Source of the DNA: Trichosphaerium sp. ATCC 40318
Lineage: Eukaryota; Discosea; Flabellinia; Trichosidae
Length of the DNA stretch: 64,000 nt
Direction: 5' to 3'
NCBI GenBank assembly: GCA_038496445.1
Contig: JALMLS010000013.1
Span: 62,001-126,000 of the forward strand
Part shown: piece by piece, positions 44,212-56,973 of the stretch
Layout: every line of letters starts with the position of its first letter
Position numbering within the stretch: the stretch's first letter is position 1
Position numbers and translations under genes: made by a program
Notes under the pieces: model-generated
The model's database searches: none
What the model saw: the letters and a program-made list of their open reading frames with translations, nothing else
Told to the model about the DNA's origin: nothing

Positions 44212-47200
44212 TTATTTTTTGAAAGGGTTTTTCTTTAGCGAAGAACACCATGTTAAAACGTCAGGTGACCTGTCTGTAACTTGTGTATGTTTCATCGTTT
44301 TAAGACTCCTTGCATCTGCAATGTTTTCACAAAACACAACAACAGGAATATTCTTCCACCCTTTATGTCCACGTACTAACCTGTTGACAAACACGTGAGT
44401 TAAATATTAGAACTGATCCGTTCAAAACAAAATTACTTGATGAGATCATGTGCTGCTTTATCACCACCATCATTTTTTCGATATCTGTTTGTTACAATCA
44501 TAAAGTTCCTTCCCTTCAAATGAGGAGCAATTGTATCAAGCCACGACTTTAGTTCCACAGATGATGTCATGCTTATCACCTAAACCAATAATAAAATTAG
44601 ACGTTAATACACGTGACACTAAAAGACTTTTGAAGAACATACTTTGACTTTATGTTTGCTTGATTTCTCGATGACCTTTACTAATTCCTTGTTTTGAAAA
44701 GATAAGTTGTTGTCAACCCAAAGAACAAGTTTATCAGCATCACGCCACTCCACATTTTTGCTTTTCATTTGAGCGAAGACCAGCCCAGAGTTTTTATTGC
44801 TTGAAGTTGTATCAACACGCTTATAGTACACAAGGTATCGAGGTAAAATCTAGGTTAAAGTGATAAATGATTACTCTGTTGTACTAGCTGGTGTTGTACC
44901 TGATCTTTGTTGAAAATTACTATCTCGTCAGCGTCTGGCACTTCGCCAGGCTTACAAGGTGCTTGAATATCCTTGGAAATTGTACTCTTTGTAACAACAT
45001 AGTGTGAGTCATATCCCGCCTACAGCACCATTTATAAGGAACGAAAACAACGGGTAACAACATACAACTAAACCTTTACCAAGAAGCGAAGTTGAGGCAC
45101 CTTTGAAGGGATCCTCTGTAACAGGATATGGTCTACCTAGCATAACTTGTAAGAAAATAATTCTAACATTGTACTGTTACCCATCAGTATCCAAGAAATA
45201 ATCATACACTTCATATTTCCTTGTTTTTTGTTTGCTTTAGCGTACAAAGAACCTAACCAAGTACTTAGTTACCATAAAGGACGTTCTAACTATTGTACCA
45301 TATGAAGGGTATTGTGTAAAGTATATGCCATTACCTAAATAATTTTAAGGAGTAATTGAGAAGAGACGTGTACCAAAATATCCAGGATCAGTGACAGTAA
45401 TGCCCATTTTTTTCTTCTCAGCAGCTTCTAAGAAATTACTTTCTGCTATCTTGAAGCACGTATCCTACACCAGTATAGTTAAAATTCTGCAATGCTAGTT
45501 AGACTTACTTCAGAAGTACCATTGAACCCTGCAATGAGGTTGATTTGCTCATTTCCAGATACACGCATGGTGTACTGCTCCAGATGAGATAATATCCTAC
45601 CAATTCTGTCAAAAAAACTACAACAATCTGAACCCATGTGGGTTATTTTCATACCATTGCTGCCATTCCTTTTTATCCTTCTCTTGGGTTGTATTTGATC
45701 CTGGATCTTGAGAGTTGTGTTAACTTTTTAGGCACAACAATATTACATACTAGAAGGTGGTGAAATAGTATCAGCCTTTAACACTCTTTTTACAAGTTTG
45801 TTGTACATTTCTCCAAACTTTTTCTCAAGGGAAGGGTTGTAGAGCACAGTTGCCTTTGTCATCTCAAACAAAGAACTCTTCTCGTTTCCTACAAACTTGT
45901 AGAACATATCACGAATACGAAGATATTCTTCTTTGCAGTCCTAACTTTGTTAGTAGTGAGTGAAAAAAAAAAGAAAAACACCAAACCTGATGTAATTCAT
46001 TGCCAGTAAGATCAGTATATTTCAGGTTCCCTTTTTGCTTCCACAGTTTCTTAGACTTACCCATCATTGAGGATCTAGTAATATGTTATTATACTGTATA
46101 GTATTGTTTTATAATCGCACTTGATGGTGCTCCAGAGAGGATTGAGAATATCGTTCTGAAAAGGAAAGCCATGAACTAATTCTGACGGACTTATTTGAAG
46201 CCCTGTAAATTCACACTTTTTTCCATGTTTAAGCTCACGTTTTGTCAACGGCAGTATCATGCCCATTTGGGCGCCACATGGGCAAATCGGATTATCTTTG
46301 AGACCAAACTCATTGAGCTCTTTGGAGAGATTTATCTGCCTTAAATTAACAATTTGGCGCTGTATTTTTTCAAGTACCTTCCACATCTCTGGTGCAAGGC
46401 CTCTAACAACAATTGCTATACTGCCATTTTTATAATACAAGGATATCACGTTTCCATCAGGATCTTTAATAATCATAGAATTTGCAAACAACTTGTATCT
46501 GTTGTCTTTTAAACCTTGAATATAATATTAAATACAAACAACGATGAATGCTGAGTTGTGAGTGTACCTTTTAGCTTTCCTTGAAGTTCATTGAATGTGT
46601 CAGTGGTGATGCTTCTATTTTGCTTTACAAGACTGAATGCAAGCACCCTAACAGTGTTGTGAAAGGTGATACAATCTATTTCTGAATGCTTCACTTTCAC
46701 TTTCTTGATAGCCTTTTTGAATACACAATGATAAGTTGTAGTTCTTTCACCTAACATTGTTATGGCTAGTGGGTAGGGCAAAGATAAGCACCTTTCTCAG
46801 TGTGATGAACTCTCATGATTATATCTTTTGCTTTGGTATCACTGATAAACTTCTCCTTGTGGTCTTTGTCCGTAGGTGGAGGCATGTACATCATTTCAGC
46901 TTCAGGTCTCAAGCAATAAAACAAGTATCCTTCTTGACCATAGTTTTTCTATACAATCAACGTTAGTACTTGTCTAGTAGTTTACAGGACGTACAACTTC
47001 TTCATCACCTAGTTTGTAGCATATGTTCATAGATTCAATGTACAACATGATGGCATCACATTCATTGTCAGTAAGTTTTGATAGCTCTGGTATTGCTTTG
47101 ATTTTTTTAACAGCAACAGCATGACTAACGATTGCCGTTCGATGTGTCAATAAGCTTGTTGTGTTTCCATGTACTCTTTGTATATGTTCTTGTGGACCAA

Positions 47201-49322
47201 TAAAACTTGCAATGACACGTGCAATAGTTTGTGGTCTCAAACACACCGTTTGTGTTGCCTAGAGAAGGAATCAATTTATTCAAGCTAGGCATGGGCGTGT
47301 AACAGCTAGCCGGTTAACCCGTAAGATATTTTGTGGCCGTATAAGCCCGAACCACCTCTACAGTGTAAAAAAACACCATAAAGGGTTGTTGTGGTACCTT
47401 ATTGTATGTTATCTTTCCCAGAGAATGTAAATACTCGATTCCATCCATTAGGTTGTGGAACACATCAGGTGAAAACCCAGAATAAACGTTGTACTTGAAC
47501 TTCTGTTCAAGTAATGGTATTATAGTACTCTTTTTTCCCTTCAATAATATAAACATGTCATCTCTAGAATGCGTTTATAAGCACCAAGTGCAACAAAAGG
47601 AAAGAAAATTATGAGAAAAATGAAAGGTATGAAAAACTCGTACACTGTCCACAATACTTGTGATGAATCAAATATGCTTGTTTCTTCTATTAGATATGTA
47701 AATTGTACTTGTGATTCAATGGACCACGTTGTTGTTGAGCTTATACACGTTGATAGTATTTTCCTGAACTTATCAACACTTTTATCTGAATAGTTGAAAC
47801 AACTGAATTAGTAGAGTTTACAACAGTAACCAGTCAGTGTACACTTACTAGATAACGATGACATGACCATATCCTTGCTGAATGTAACTTCAATCTTATT
47901 CTTAGGCGCTTTGGATATATGATCACTCAATTGTTTGTTTATGTTGGCCACAATATCATCTAGAGTATTTTCTGGATCTCGAACAAGATCAAGTTTGTTT
48001 CCGACAACTATCAAATGACGTTTTTGCCTTGAATACAACAATCCCTTGGAACCAAGAACATCAAGCCAATGACAAATATGTTGTGTTTGTATACTCAAAT
48101 TAGTTGACACATCAATCTCATTTAACAAGTTAGTTACAATGAACAACAAACGCAGTAAATGTTGGAAATACCATAATAATATAAATAGAATTTCTGTCAG
48201 AAAAGAAAGACTTGTGACTTGTTAAATACTCCATCTGACCTCCAAAGTCATATGCAATACAATCTACATTCTTAACTAAATTCAATTGTCGCGTACTCAA
48301 AGATATAGTGGATTTTGTTACACCTTTTGATCGCTGTTGTTCAACTTTGTTTAGCAAAGTCGTTTTCCCTGTTAAGAAGTTAAAAGAGATAGCATTCGCC
48401 AAGTACTGGTACCTGATCCACCGTGTCCGAGTATAAGTAGTTTTACTCCGCACTTATATACGTGGCGCACTCTCTTTGATCCGACATAATTCACACAAGC
48501 ATCAAACACCTCACTTATATGTTCCGTCCATAGTATATCCAGTGAACACTCCCAGTAATCAAAGGCACTGATATCATTAGCAAGTAGGCTTCCTTTGTTT
48601 ACGTTGATTAATAAACTATCATGTGATAAACAAGGTACCTTGTTCAAAAGTAATATGTTCTGAACCACTGATTCCCAGGGCTGTATCTTTTTGACTAGCG
48701 GAACGTGAGTTGTTTGAGTCATCTCTAAGTTCTATTTGACTGCCAACCAACAAATAAGGTGTGTATGGAGCAAACTGTCTTAGTTCTGGCAACCACTAAT
48801 AGTTACTAAATAAGCACCCAAAATCAATCACTTCAATAAAGGCCTGTACCTTATCTTTTACAGAATGAAAGCTCTCATGGTCAACAACAGAGAAAATAAG
48901 AATGAAGACATCAGCCAACTTGAAAGAGTTTGTTTTAGTTGTAGCTTTCAACAAAATAAAGAAAACCACGTGGTTACACATACTGGGTAATATAAATGTC
49001 TTTCTGGATCTGATTCATCTGTATTCTTAAATCAAAAGTAAGTTCAAAAGGTTTGTAACCAATGTGTAGTACTAGTATCGCCAATTCTGTTTTCCCTGCT
49101 AGTATATAATGTGTCTCTACAGTTAGTTAACAAAAAGTTAAAGTCACGTGCACCACGTGCGCCCAAAGATAAAAAAGAGCAGAATAAATAAAAATAAAAA
49201 GCACCTTCTTTGCTAATGCTTTTACGTTGATATATCTCGCGGTGTCTTGCTTCGAATGATTTGATGAGCTTTTTCTTTAACTCATCTTTACCAACAAGTT
49301 TAATAACTGGGAATTCCGCCAT
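44212..49322 (-). CDS. Rho-like/Roc-COR/ADP-ribosyltransferase-like/receiver-like multidomain protein (Roco family)
   Basis: Read leftwards from ATG 49322 to TAA 44212 in about 17 exons. (1) N-terminal Rho-like fold: PVIKLVGKDELKKKLIKSF, YLADVFILIFSVVDHESF, WLPELRQFAPYTPYLLVGSQ, FDACVNYV. The P-loop GxxxxGK[ST] and DTAGQ are absent, so it is probably a pseudo-GTPase. (2) Roc: LLILGHGGSGKTTLLN split by an intron in phase, DFGGQMEYLTSHKSF, VVGNKLDLV. (3) COR: FSPDVFHNLMDGIEYLHSLG, TVCLRPQTIARVIASFIG. (4) Linker with CPCGAQMG. (5) PARP-like ADP-ribosyltransferase: RIRDMFYKF, LIAGFNGTSE, GYFGNGIYFTQYPSY, DEIVIFNKDQILPRYLVYY; the catalytic His is Asn, while Tyr and Glu remain. (6) Receiver-like end: DKLVLWVDNN, IPVVVFCENI. 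A GTGCGA donor near 46120 and a TTACTAG acceptor join parts 4 and 5 in phase. Two adjacent genes remain possible. Confidence 0.72.
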
Positions 49323-49796
49323 TGGAGAAGGCGCACACTTACAATCTTTAACGATTAGGGTAAAACACGCGTTTCAAACTGACGAGCTACAAATATTTGA
49401 GTTTTGTTGCTTGATATGGCTTTTACGTTGTATTATTGCGCATGCAAGCGCTAGATTACAAAAGGGTTCCTCTACAGGATAAAAAAAATATATTACCTTC
49501 AAATACAGTCCTTTAGCATGTAAGAGCTTAGAATGTTTGTAATAGAGTTCCAACAAGAAAATAGCGCCATTTGATATTTCTACATTTCAGCTTTTGATGT
49601 TGTCACAGCTGGTCAAATAGCATTCATTGAAATAAAAGACAACACTTGATAGTATTGTGGTATACACTCCTAAGATGCTATTTGGTACAAGTTCATTGTA
49701 CATAATTACTAGTACTTTAATTTCAAATGGACACTGGGCATGGTTATGTGTAATCGTGTTTTTATTGTTATGGTACATTTTTTTGGTTTAAGGCTT
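49323..49796. other. Intergenic, no gene recognised
   Basis: Region between the Roco start and the 3' end of the vanin-like gene, both on the minus strand. Frames at 49374-49556 and 49587-49778 (minus) have no recognisable content. Confidence 0.4.
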
Positions 49797-51846
49797 CTAA
49801 AAATGAAGGCCGAATATCCCTATGTTCAAAAGGGATTTACCGATTTTGGAAGAAGTATAAGTAAATGATTTGTTAGGTCCACGTGTGAACTGAAATGCAT
49901 CATTAGGAAAAAGTTGAGATTGATCAGAAGATGCAACAGGCAAGAAAGTATTTACACCTTTGACATTCATTGTCGTTGATAGAGACACTGAACTAAATAC
50001 AACAGATGAACTCAATTCATTAGTTTTACCAAAACAATCTCTATCATGTCCTCTATAATAATAAAACAGTCAATAACTTAATGATTCATCAAAGACGTAA
50101 GACTCCACTTTTGTTGAAAAAAATAAGAAAAAAGTAAGTACTTTTTTTGGCAAACAAGAAAAGAGCAAGCTACTGTTTTCAGTATGCCTAATTCTCCATC
50201 TAGTATTGCTAGTATGTATCTTTGATTATCTGTAACACCAGGAAGCCTTTGTAGAGGTTATTAAGGATGATAAAACAAGAAGAGCTTACTTTACTTTGTA
50301 CTCTAATGAGCACGTAGTGTTGCCTTGTGTTATCGTAACTGAACCTTCCGCGATCTCAGAAGTATTGATTTCTATCGAATTGAACTTGTCTAAAATAAGA
50401 ATAAGCTCTTTGTTCCGCTTTTCGAAAAAAGGTAAAACCGGTACCCAACTTGACACCAGTAGCGAGCTCAAGCACTTTTTCCTGGTACTCTACTACTTTA
50501 ACGTTGTTTGCTGGTACTTCTGCGATCATGAGTTTAGACTGGCCTTTCCCTGATGGATTGAAGAAAGTCTGCAAAACCGTTGAACTGCTATAAATACCAG
50601 ATCCAGAATTAAACCTGAAATAGTACATTAATTTGTGAGTTTGACATAGTACGATCCTTACCAACTATGCCCAGAGCCTGAAGCTAGAAGATTGACATCT
50701 CTGAATAATGAAAAAGCGCTTTGGACCTACCATATATAAGTACAACTCAAAACAAACTAGTTTTTTGAGTAACTTTGAGCTGCAATATTCAACTTACTTG
50801 TGTTGCTGTTAAAGCGGGCGGCGTATTGACCCACCACGCTGAGTAAGTAAAGTCTGTAATACCCAAACTTATGAGATCAAGTAGTGGGTGCTCAAACATT
50901 ATATCAAAGCATATACTCATACCAAAGCGAACACCTTTTGCCAAAAAATTGTTAACAACAAATACAAACAATTTCTTCATCAACACAAAAAGCGTACCGA
51001 AATCTGTATCAAAATACTTTGGTGATTGATTTACTGGTGTATCGAACTGAGGTTCAAACCATAAGTGCGTTTTATGGTATTTTTGAAGAATAGTGCCTTT
51101 GTTTGAAAAAGCAACTTGGGTATTAAACTGATACCGCCCATCATGTGGACAGTTTACATCATTTGATGAACTACAGTATTGTACATCCCCCATATCAAGC
51201 ACAATGTATATACCAACATCTCTAGCTATACAACTAGCTTTGAAAAGCGTAGGAGAAGATTTCTACAAAAAAACGGAAAAACAATTAGCAATAAATCATA
51301 ATCAGTCACGTGCTAAGCCAAAATAAAAAAAAATGACGATTGACATGAGTACTCAAGTATGTCGCTGATTTTACGATGAGTATGAGGTACGCTGGCGCCA
51401 CGGTGGATAACAAAAAGCTACGCACTTGTTTTGAAATATCATTTGACCATTCTGTGCATGGTGTCACTGTAGTGTCCGGTATCGCTTCTAGAAACGGTAA
51501 AATGCTGTCCCTAGTATTTAAATTAGCAATTGGGGCTATTTACAACTCACCTGGTAGGGAATAGAGGTCCATATAGACCATCCTCTGGAAATACAATTAT
51601 TTCAGCTCCAGATGCTTTCGCTGTACAAGCGAAGTCCTATACACGCGTAAACAGGCATCGCTTTGTAATAACTACTTGATACAGTGCCAAGTTCTTCAAC
51701 ATCGCCGTAGAGGCATCTAACTTGCTTGTTGTATTATATGGGGGTAAAATGGGGCTATACTCAACCACAGCGGCCTTGTATCCATTATGGCCTAACACAA
51801 TGGCGGCAAATACAAACAATAGGACTCTTACTGCCAAATGGAACAT
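49797..51846 (-). CDS. Nitrilase-superfamily vanin/biotinidase-like amidohydrolase, secreted
   Basis: ATG 51846 begins a signal peptide (MFHLAVRVLLFVFAAIVLGH). The mature protein starts YKAAVVEYSPILPPYN, then EIIVFPEDGLYGP (nucleophile-side Glu), YHKTHLWFEPQFD (Lys) and FGMSICFDIMFEHPLLDL (catalytic Cys). These are the Glu-Lys-Cys triad motifs of the nitrilase fold in vanin order. A C-terminal vanin-like domain of about 250 residues follows and ends at 49797. Vanins hydrolyse pantetheine; biotinidases hydrolyse biocytin. The hydrophobic last residues (SLLNIGIFGLHF) could support a GPI anchor, which is inference. The start is 99 bases from the start of the A49-like gene on the other strand, so they share a promoter region. 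Confidence 0.87.
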
Positions 51847-51945
51847 TACGACAGCATTACCTGACACTCGAGAGATTTTTTTGAACTTCGCACTTTCTCG
51901 GTCTTTAAAGGTCTTAGTCCGGACGCAAAACGACCCATTGGCGCA

Positions 51946-54587
51946 ATGTCACTGAAGAGGAAGAGGGTAGATGATCATGGAAAGGATAAACGAGTAAGAA
52001 TTTTGCAGCTTGTGACAGTTTTCTTACATTTGTAGGCCAAAATTGAGTATATTCCGCTCGGAAAAGGAGATGTAGGGCCAAACTTAGGTAATATACGTTT
52101 GTTAAAGCAATTATTCACAATTTGTTAGTGGCATTTCACCAAGGATTGCCTGAGGCAGATCTAGCAGCACGTAGGCCAATAAAAACAAATTTGTAAATAA
52201 TGGACTTGATAGGCACAATAGAGTTCAGGCCAGGGTCTAAGGATGCTTTAATCGCCGAAACTGAACAAATGAAGTTCACAGGAAAAGTTAGCGCTGATAA
52301 ATCAAGAATAACAACAAAGTACGCATCAAAATACCTCCAAAACGCCTAAAAACATCTCAACGTTTCCAAAAACGCATAAAACGGCAATCTGTTAAAAAGT
52401 AGGAAAACGCAGTGATAACTCTTATTTTATCGCAATTACCCTCACAAACGACTCATTAGATACTACATTGGCGTATACGATGCAGAAACAAAGCAATTAA
52501 AAATAATACCAACAAAAGGCATACACAAGATGGAAAGCACTATAAAGTCACACGATGAGATTATACCAGATAAGGCTGCTGAATATACACAAGAAGATAA
52601 AATGAAACGTGCTCATGTATTTGGAACACGACGGTACGAGTTTTGTTTTTTTTTTTTTTTGTTTTTTTTTGGATCTCGGACAGCCTCTAACGAAGCTTGA
52701 TGCTTCTATACTCTTGTAACAAATTACAGTATTTTCTACTATCAATTTGTACAATTGCAACGTGTGTGTTGTGTCGCAGTGCTCTATTCTAAAGACCAAA
52801 CTGATAAAAATATTAATTTTTTTCCATTGTACATTTTTCTTTAAATATTGTTGAACATTTCGTCAATGCTGAGGTTGCTGAGGCTGATTGTTTTTATTTA
52901 TACTAAAACTGTAACTTACATATATTAGAGAACGTCGTACAGCTGGTAGAATGATGGTGGACAAACACATGCACAAAGAATTCCAAATGAATACTAAAAT
53001 GAAACGTGAAATGAATACCAAAATAGATCAACTTAGTACGTCTCTTTGTTTGTATTTAAAATCATCTCTTGTATTAATTTCTTGGTTTAGAGGAAGCCCA
53101 AGGTGTACATTCAAACCTAGCAGATGTGCTACCACCTATAAACAAGACTACAAACAAACGAGCGAGAGTGTTTGTCATACGAGATTGTACGTCAAGATTT
53201 TTTGTTTTTGGTTGACATGATTGTTAGTGTTACTCAAAGAGGAACAATTTTTTTTGAAGAACAACTATATAAAATCCATAATGGAAAACGAAAAGACAGT
53301 AGACGATTATTCAGAACACTTTGGAGACTGGTAACACTTTTGTTTATTTCGTCTTTTACGTACCTTATTTTTCTCACTTTTTTCTTATTATTTCTATTTA
53401 AAATAGGGCTTCAAAGTTTGTTGTAGCAAACCTTTCGAGGTACCAAGACGAGTGGCGTAAGCACTTGGAAGCTGTTGCTTTGACTACAAAGGGTCAAGAA
53501 AATCAAGCAAAGAAGCTTATGTTAAAGACAAAGGTTGCAACCTACGTCCAATATTTGTTGATTTACCTTGGTATCTTCCGACAAAATGCCGGTAGAAAAA
53601 TCCTCTTCTCGGCTGCAAAGGCGGCTGAATCTGTTGTACCAAGAAAGCTTCTAGCTGTTTTCGCTAATAAGTATGGTAATAAGTACGTGATGGACTTCCA
53701 AACGAAGTTTGATAAACTCCTCCAAAACAGCTTTTTTTTTTTCATTGCCGGATGATTAGCAAGATCTTAGTTTGATTATGCTTCACGACTACTTGAGTAC
53801 CTGGGTTGTATTGGAATCTTTAAACACCTTCAAACTTCCTGTAAGGCTCTTGTAGCTACAGTTTCGATGAAGCGCTTGTGAGAAGAACCGAGAGGTCTGA
53901 CGGCTTTTTTTTTTGAAAAGAGAGAATAAGTTGTAACGTTTATGTTACCTTTTTCTTTCTTTCTATCATTTCTTTGTTGGAACTTTACTTGTTACACAAT
54001 TTAACCTTGTCTTACAAAGAAATTTAGGACTATATCTGAGAAATATGGAGAGTCCAACTGGGTCCAGTACGTGGTTTTGGTTTTTCACTCTTATATTTCT
54101 TCTTTTTTTTTTGGTTAACTTTCTTTGTTAGGAGTTGTATCACAGCAACTGATAATAAGCGATATCTTATCGAAAATTATATAATCGCTTTATGTCTATT
54201 TTTAAGCGATTATTCGTTATGCCTTAATGTACTACAAGAAGACCTTGAGCATCTAACAATGAGAGAGTACGTACCAACAACAAAAAAGTCAACTTCAAAA
54301 AAAAAATTCCAAAACAATCTTTCTTCTTCTTTCCCTTCCCCTCTACTCTTCCATTCTTTGGGATATATACCACAGATGGTTAAGCGTTAAATTTTAAATG
54401 TAGGTTACTTGAAAGGTGCATGATGATGGGATGTATGAAAAGAACACCTAAAGTCAGTTCAGGAGTAAAGAAACTTCACTTTGCTGAACTCAAAGCACCA
54501 TACACAGATTTTTTCCAAATAGCTCAGGAAAAGAAAAAGAAGCAAGCAGAAGAGCGAAAAAAGCAAATGATGGCTAAAAGAGTATAG
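51946..54587 (+). CDS. RNA polymerase I subunit A49-like (POLR1E/RPA49)
   Basis: ATG 51946 (MSLKRKRVDDHGKDKR). Following exons include LGKGDVGPNL, VAFHQGLPEADLAARRPIK, then FRPGSKDALIAETEQMKFTG, YYIGVYDAETKQLKIIPTKG, YTQEDKMKRAHVFGTRR and ERRTAGRM. The C-terminal half has TKGQENQAKKLMLKTKVATY and LHFAELKAPYTDFFQIAQ, ending in a Lys-rich tail (KKKKQAEERKKQ) and TAG at 54585-54587. The order of an N-terminal YxxGVYD beta-barrel strand, an AFGTRR-like motif and C-terminal winged-helix segments matches RPA49, which binds DNA and RPA34 in RNA polymerase I. One early junction near 52190-52220 does not close cleanly in my model. Confidence 0.75.
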
Positions 54588-54823
54588 AGAAAAATAAAGT
54601 AACACAAAAACAAAAAAAATAAAAATATATCACTCAAAAAAATCGCCTTGTTTCTGTAACCTGAACTCGACTATCTTCATAAACCATCCATATCATAAAT
54701 ATTTGTTTATTACAAAATGTCAATTCCGAAGAACAATATGATACACGGGGATAGTACAAAGAACAGTAGATTTTTTATTGATTTCTTTTTTTGGTTTTTT
54801 TTTTTTTGGATACAATGCATTAA

Positions 54824-56228
54824 TTACTGTTTAGCTAAATAAGTACGTGCTAATCCAAACCCAACAGCTCCACATATAGCAAATACTACTCCTAAAACCA
54901 CAGGAGACTCAAAGACAGAAAAGAATCCGGATGACGCTTCTTCGTTTTCAGTAAAATTTACAATCCACTTTAAGTAGCGTAAACCTTCTTTGAACTCTTT
55001 AAAATCAATAGTACCTAGTTTAAAATAAATACAACAAAGACCAACAAGCCTTCAGAAGAACAAAAACAACAAAAACAAAGAAGAACAAGCCTTCAGAAGA
55101 ACGAAAAATCGGTTCAAAAAAAAAAATAACAAAAAGCAACACATACCATCCATATCTTTATCCAATTGCTTCATCAACTGTTCCAAAGTCTTCTTTGGTA
55201 ACTCAACACCACTCAAACGCCTTTTAAAAACAAGTAAGCTTCGAAATAACTCCAAATTTCAGATATTCTTTCACATCAACACCATACCTTACGAGTTGTC
55301 CAAGTTCTTCCATATCAATTGAACCGTTACCATCTAAGTCAACATCGCAAAAGATTTGCTTGTAAAGCTCTAACTTTTCACCTGTAAACTCACTCTCAAC
55401 GTAACGTAGTTGCCCTAAGCCAGCCAATTCACGCTAAACCAAGAAAGTCAGTGAGAAACGTCTTGGCATTGTTTTTCCGTTAAAACGAACCTTGAAACGT
55501 CCAAATCTGTCGTTAGCAGTTCTCTCAAGTTCTTGAGCAAGCTCAAGGTGATTACCACGAATCTACAAAAAACTGTCAAGGAAGTGGTTGCAACCATTTC
55601 GATTTTGTTTTTTGAATGAAATTCACAAAAAACGCACTCTGTTAAAGTCTGTTTGAGCAAATACTGCTAATGTAGCAGTCTCTGATGTACAGTGAACGCT
55701 AGCAGAACGTGGCATTGTGTATAATAGACCCTAAATAGAATTAAACGCCAAAAACATCAAAATACTTGAAAAAGCGAAAAAAACCCACGTCTGTGTTTGC
55801 TCACCATTTCGCCGAAGAAGCCACCTGTGCTGCAATCACCAACTTTCTTGCCGTCACCAGTCAGTATATCAAATACGCCTTTTTTAATGAACGTTAGTAC
55901 TATTGAAGCATGTACTTATGCTAGGAGCACTGTAGTACCGTCTAGAATAAAATACATCTCTTTTGGGATATCACCTATTTAAAATGCGTTATTTCATCTG
56001 CAAGTAATCCTATATGGTAGTAGTACCTTTGCGGCATACATAGTCGCCTTGTTTTACTTGTCTTATTTGCAACGAGGCTTGTACTTCCTCGAGTAAAGCT
56101 ACTGAGCTTCCTAGTTCATTATAAAGTAAGCTTGTGAAGGTAAGGCGCTTTGTCTCTTGGTAGTATGCCGTACCTTTAAATAGAGAAACCTTTTTAAGGT
56201 CTTCTAGAGTTGGTTTACGTGCAGCCAT
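54824..56228 (-). CDS. Cyclic-nucleotide-binding / EF-hand protein with C-terminal membrane anchor
   Basis: ATG 56228 (MAARKPTLEDLKKVSLFKGT) to TAA at 54824. The N-terminal half has a cyclic-nucleotide-binding fold: a VKQGDYVCRKG strand, EMYFILDGTTVL, a GDC-GGFFGEM hairpin near 55800, and PRSASVHCTSETATLAVF. The second half has EF-hands: DVDLDGNGSIDMEEL (canonical D-x-D-x-N-x-S-I-D-x-x-E) and DKDMDGTIDFKEF. The last 30 residues are a hydrophobic helix plus a short basic end (VVLGVVFAICGAVGFGLART), a tail-anchor arrangement. I infer an integrator of Ca2+ and cAMP/cGMP on an organelle membrane. It is head-to-head with the gene at 56491. Confidence 0.8.
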
Positions 56229-56490
56229 TATTGTTTATACGTTCTTAGAGGACGTGGAAGAAATTAACTGACTGAAATGTCGTTGCAACTGCCTTATTTA
56301 ACTAAAAACTGACACTATGAGCGTTGGTTACGTAACAAAAGATTACTGCGTACCGTAAAGTGAGTTATTCTGAATGAACGAAATAATACGACCATACATT
56401 AGCAAAGCACAACTTGCTAAGCAATTTAAGGTCAATGCGGCTGTAAGTAGCTAAGTGAACCTTTTCAGCTTTGGGCGTATCAACCACAAC

Positions 56491-56973
56491 ATGCGCTTGT
56501 TACTAGCTGTATCTACTGTCGTGGTGCTTGCCATTGCCATTGGGTTTTCGCTTCGCGACCACGTTCATAGGTCAGATATTGTAGTAGATATACCACCCAC
56601 GCGTAGCAAAGCGGATGTGCTTACTCTCTTGATGAATCCAACTGAACTGTTAAAATTTCATCCCAAAGTTCTACAAGTAATCATTTCACATAAGAACGAG
56701 TCGTACGTACACTATGACGTCGAAGATCGCATTTTTGGCTTTTCATTTAAATACAGCGTTGAAGCGCAGTTATTGGAGTGCGGTACCGTGTACAGTAAGG
56801 CAAATACTGGGTTAGGAATGACTATAATGTCTTTTTGGCGTATTACAGAAGATAAAAAATTGGCTGAACATTACGTAATGAAAGGGTACTGGTTGATTGT
56901 GACGTTGTCCAAAGACATCGCAAAATACTCCCACACAAAGATGCTACAAGGAGCTGCCTCTGGTGGAATCTAA
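56491..56973 (+). CDS. SRPBCC/START-like lipid-binding protein with N-terminal membrane anchor
   Basis: ATG 56491; upstream codons in frame begin at a non-ATG, so this start is preferred. MRLLLAVSTVVVLAIAIGFS is a single hydrophobic helix. The rest (160 residues in total) has DIPPTRSKADVLTLLMNPTE then LLKFHPKVLQ, the start of an SRPBCC hydrophobic-cavity fold (pattern of a strand, then a wHP-type loop), followed by the strands VHYDVEDRIFGFSFKYSVEA and a C-terminal helix. Single exon. Such proteins bind or transfer lipids or other hydrophobic ligands; the exact ligand is unknown. Confidence 0.55.
   Translation: MRLLLAVSTVVVLAIAIGFSLRDHVHRSDIVVDIPPTRSKADVLTLLMNPTELLKFHPKVLQVIISHKNESYVHYDVEDRIFGFSFKYSVEAQLLECGTVYSKANTGLGMTIMSFWRITEDKKLAEHYVMKGYWLIVTLSKDIAKYSHTKMLQGAASGGI

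Noticed and set aside
46500-47560. First impression of an Argonaute (PAZ-like) gene
   Set aside because: The exons continue the Roc P-loop gene upstream and match COR-type segments; no PIWI catalytic residues were found.
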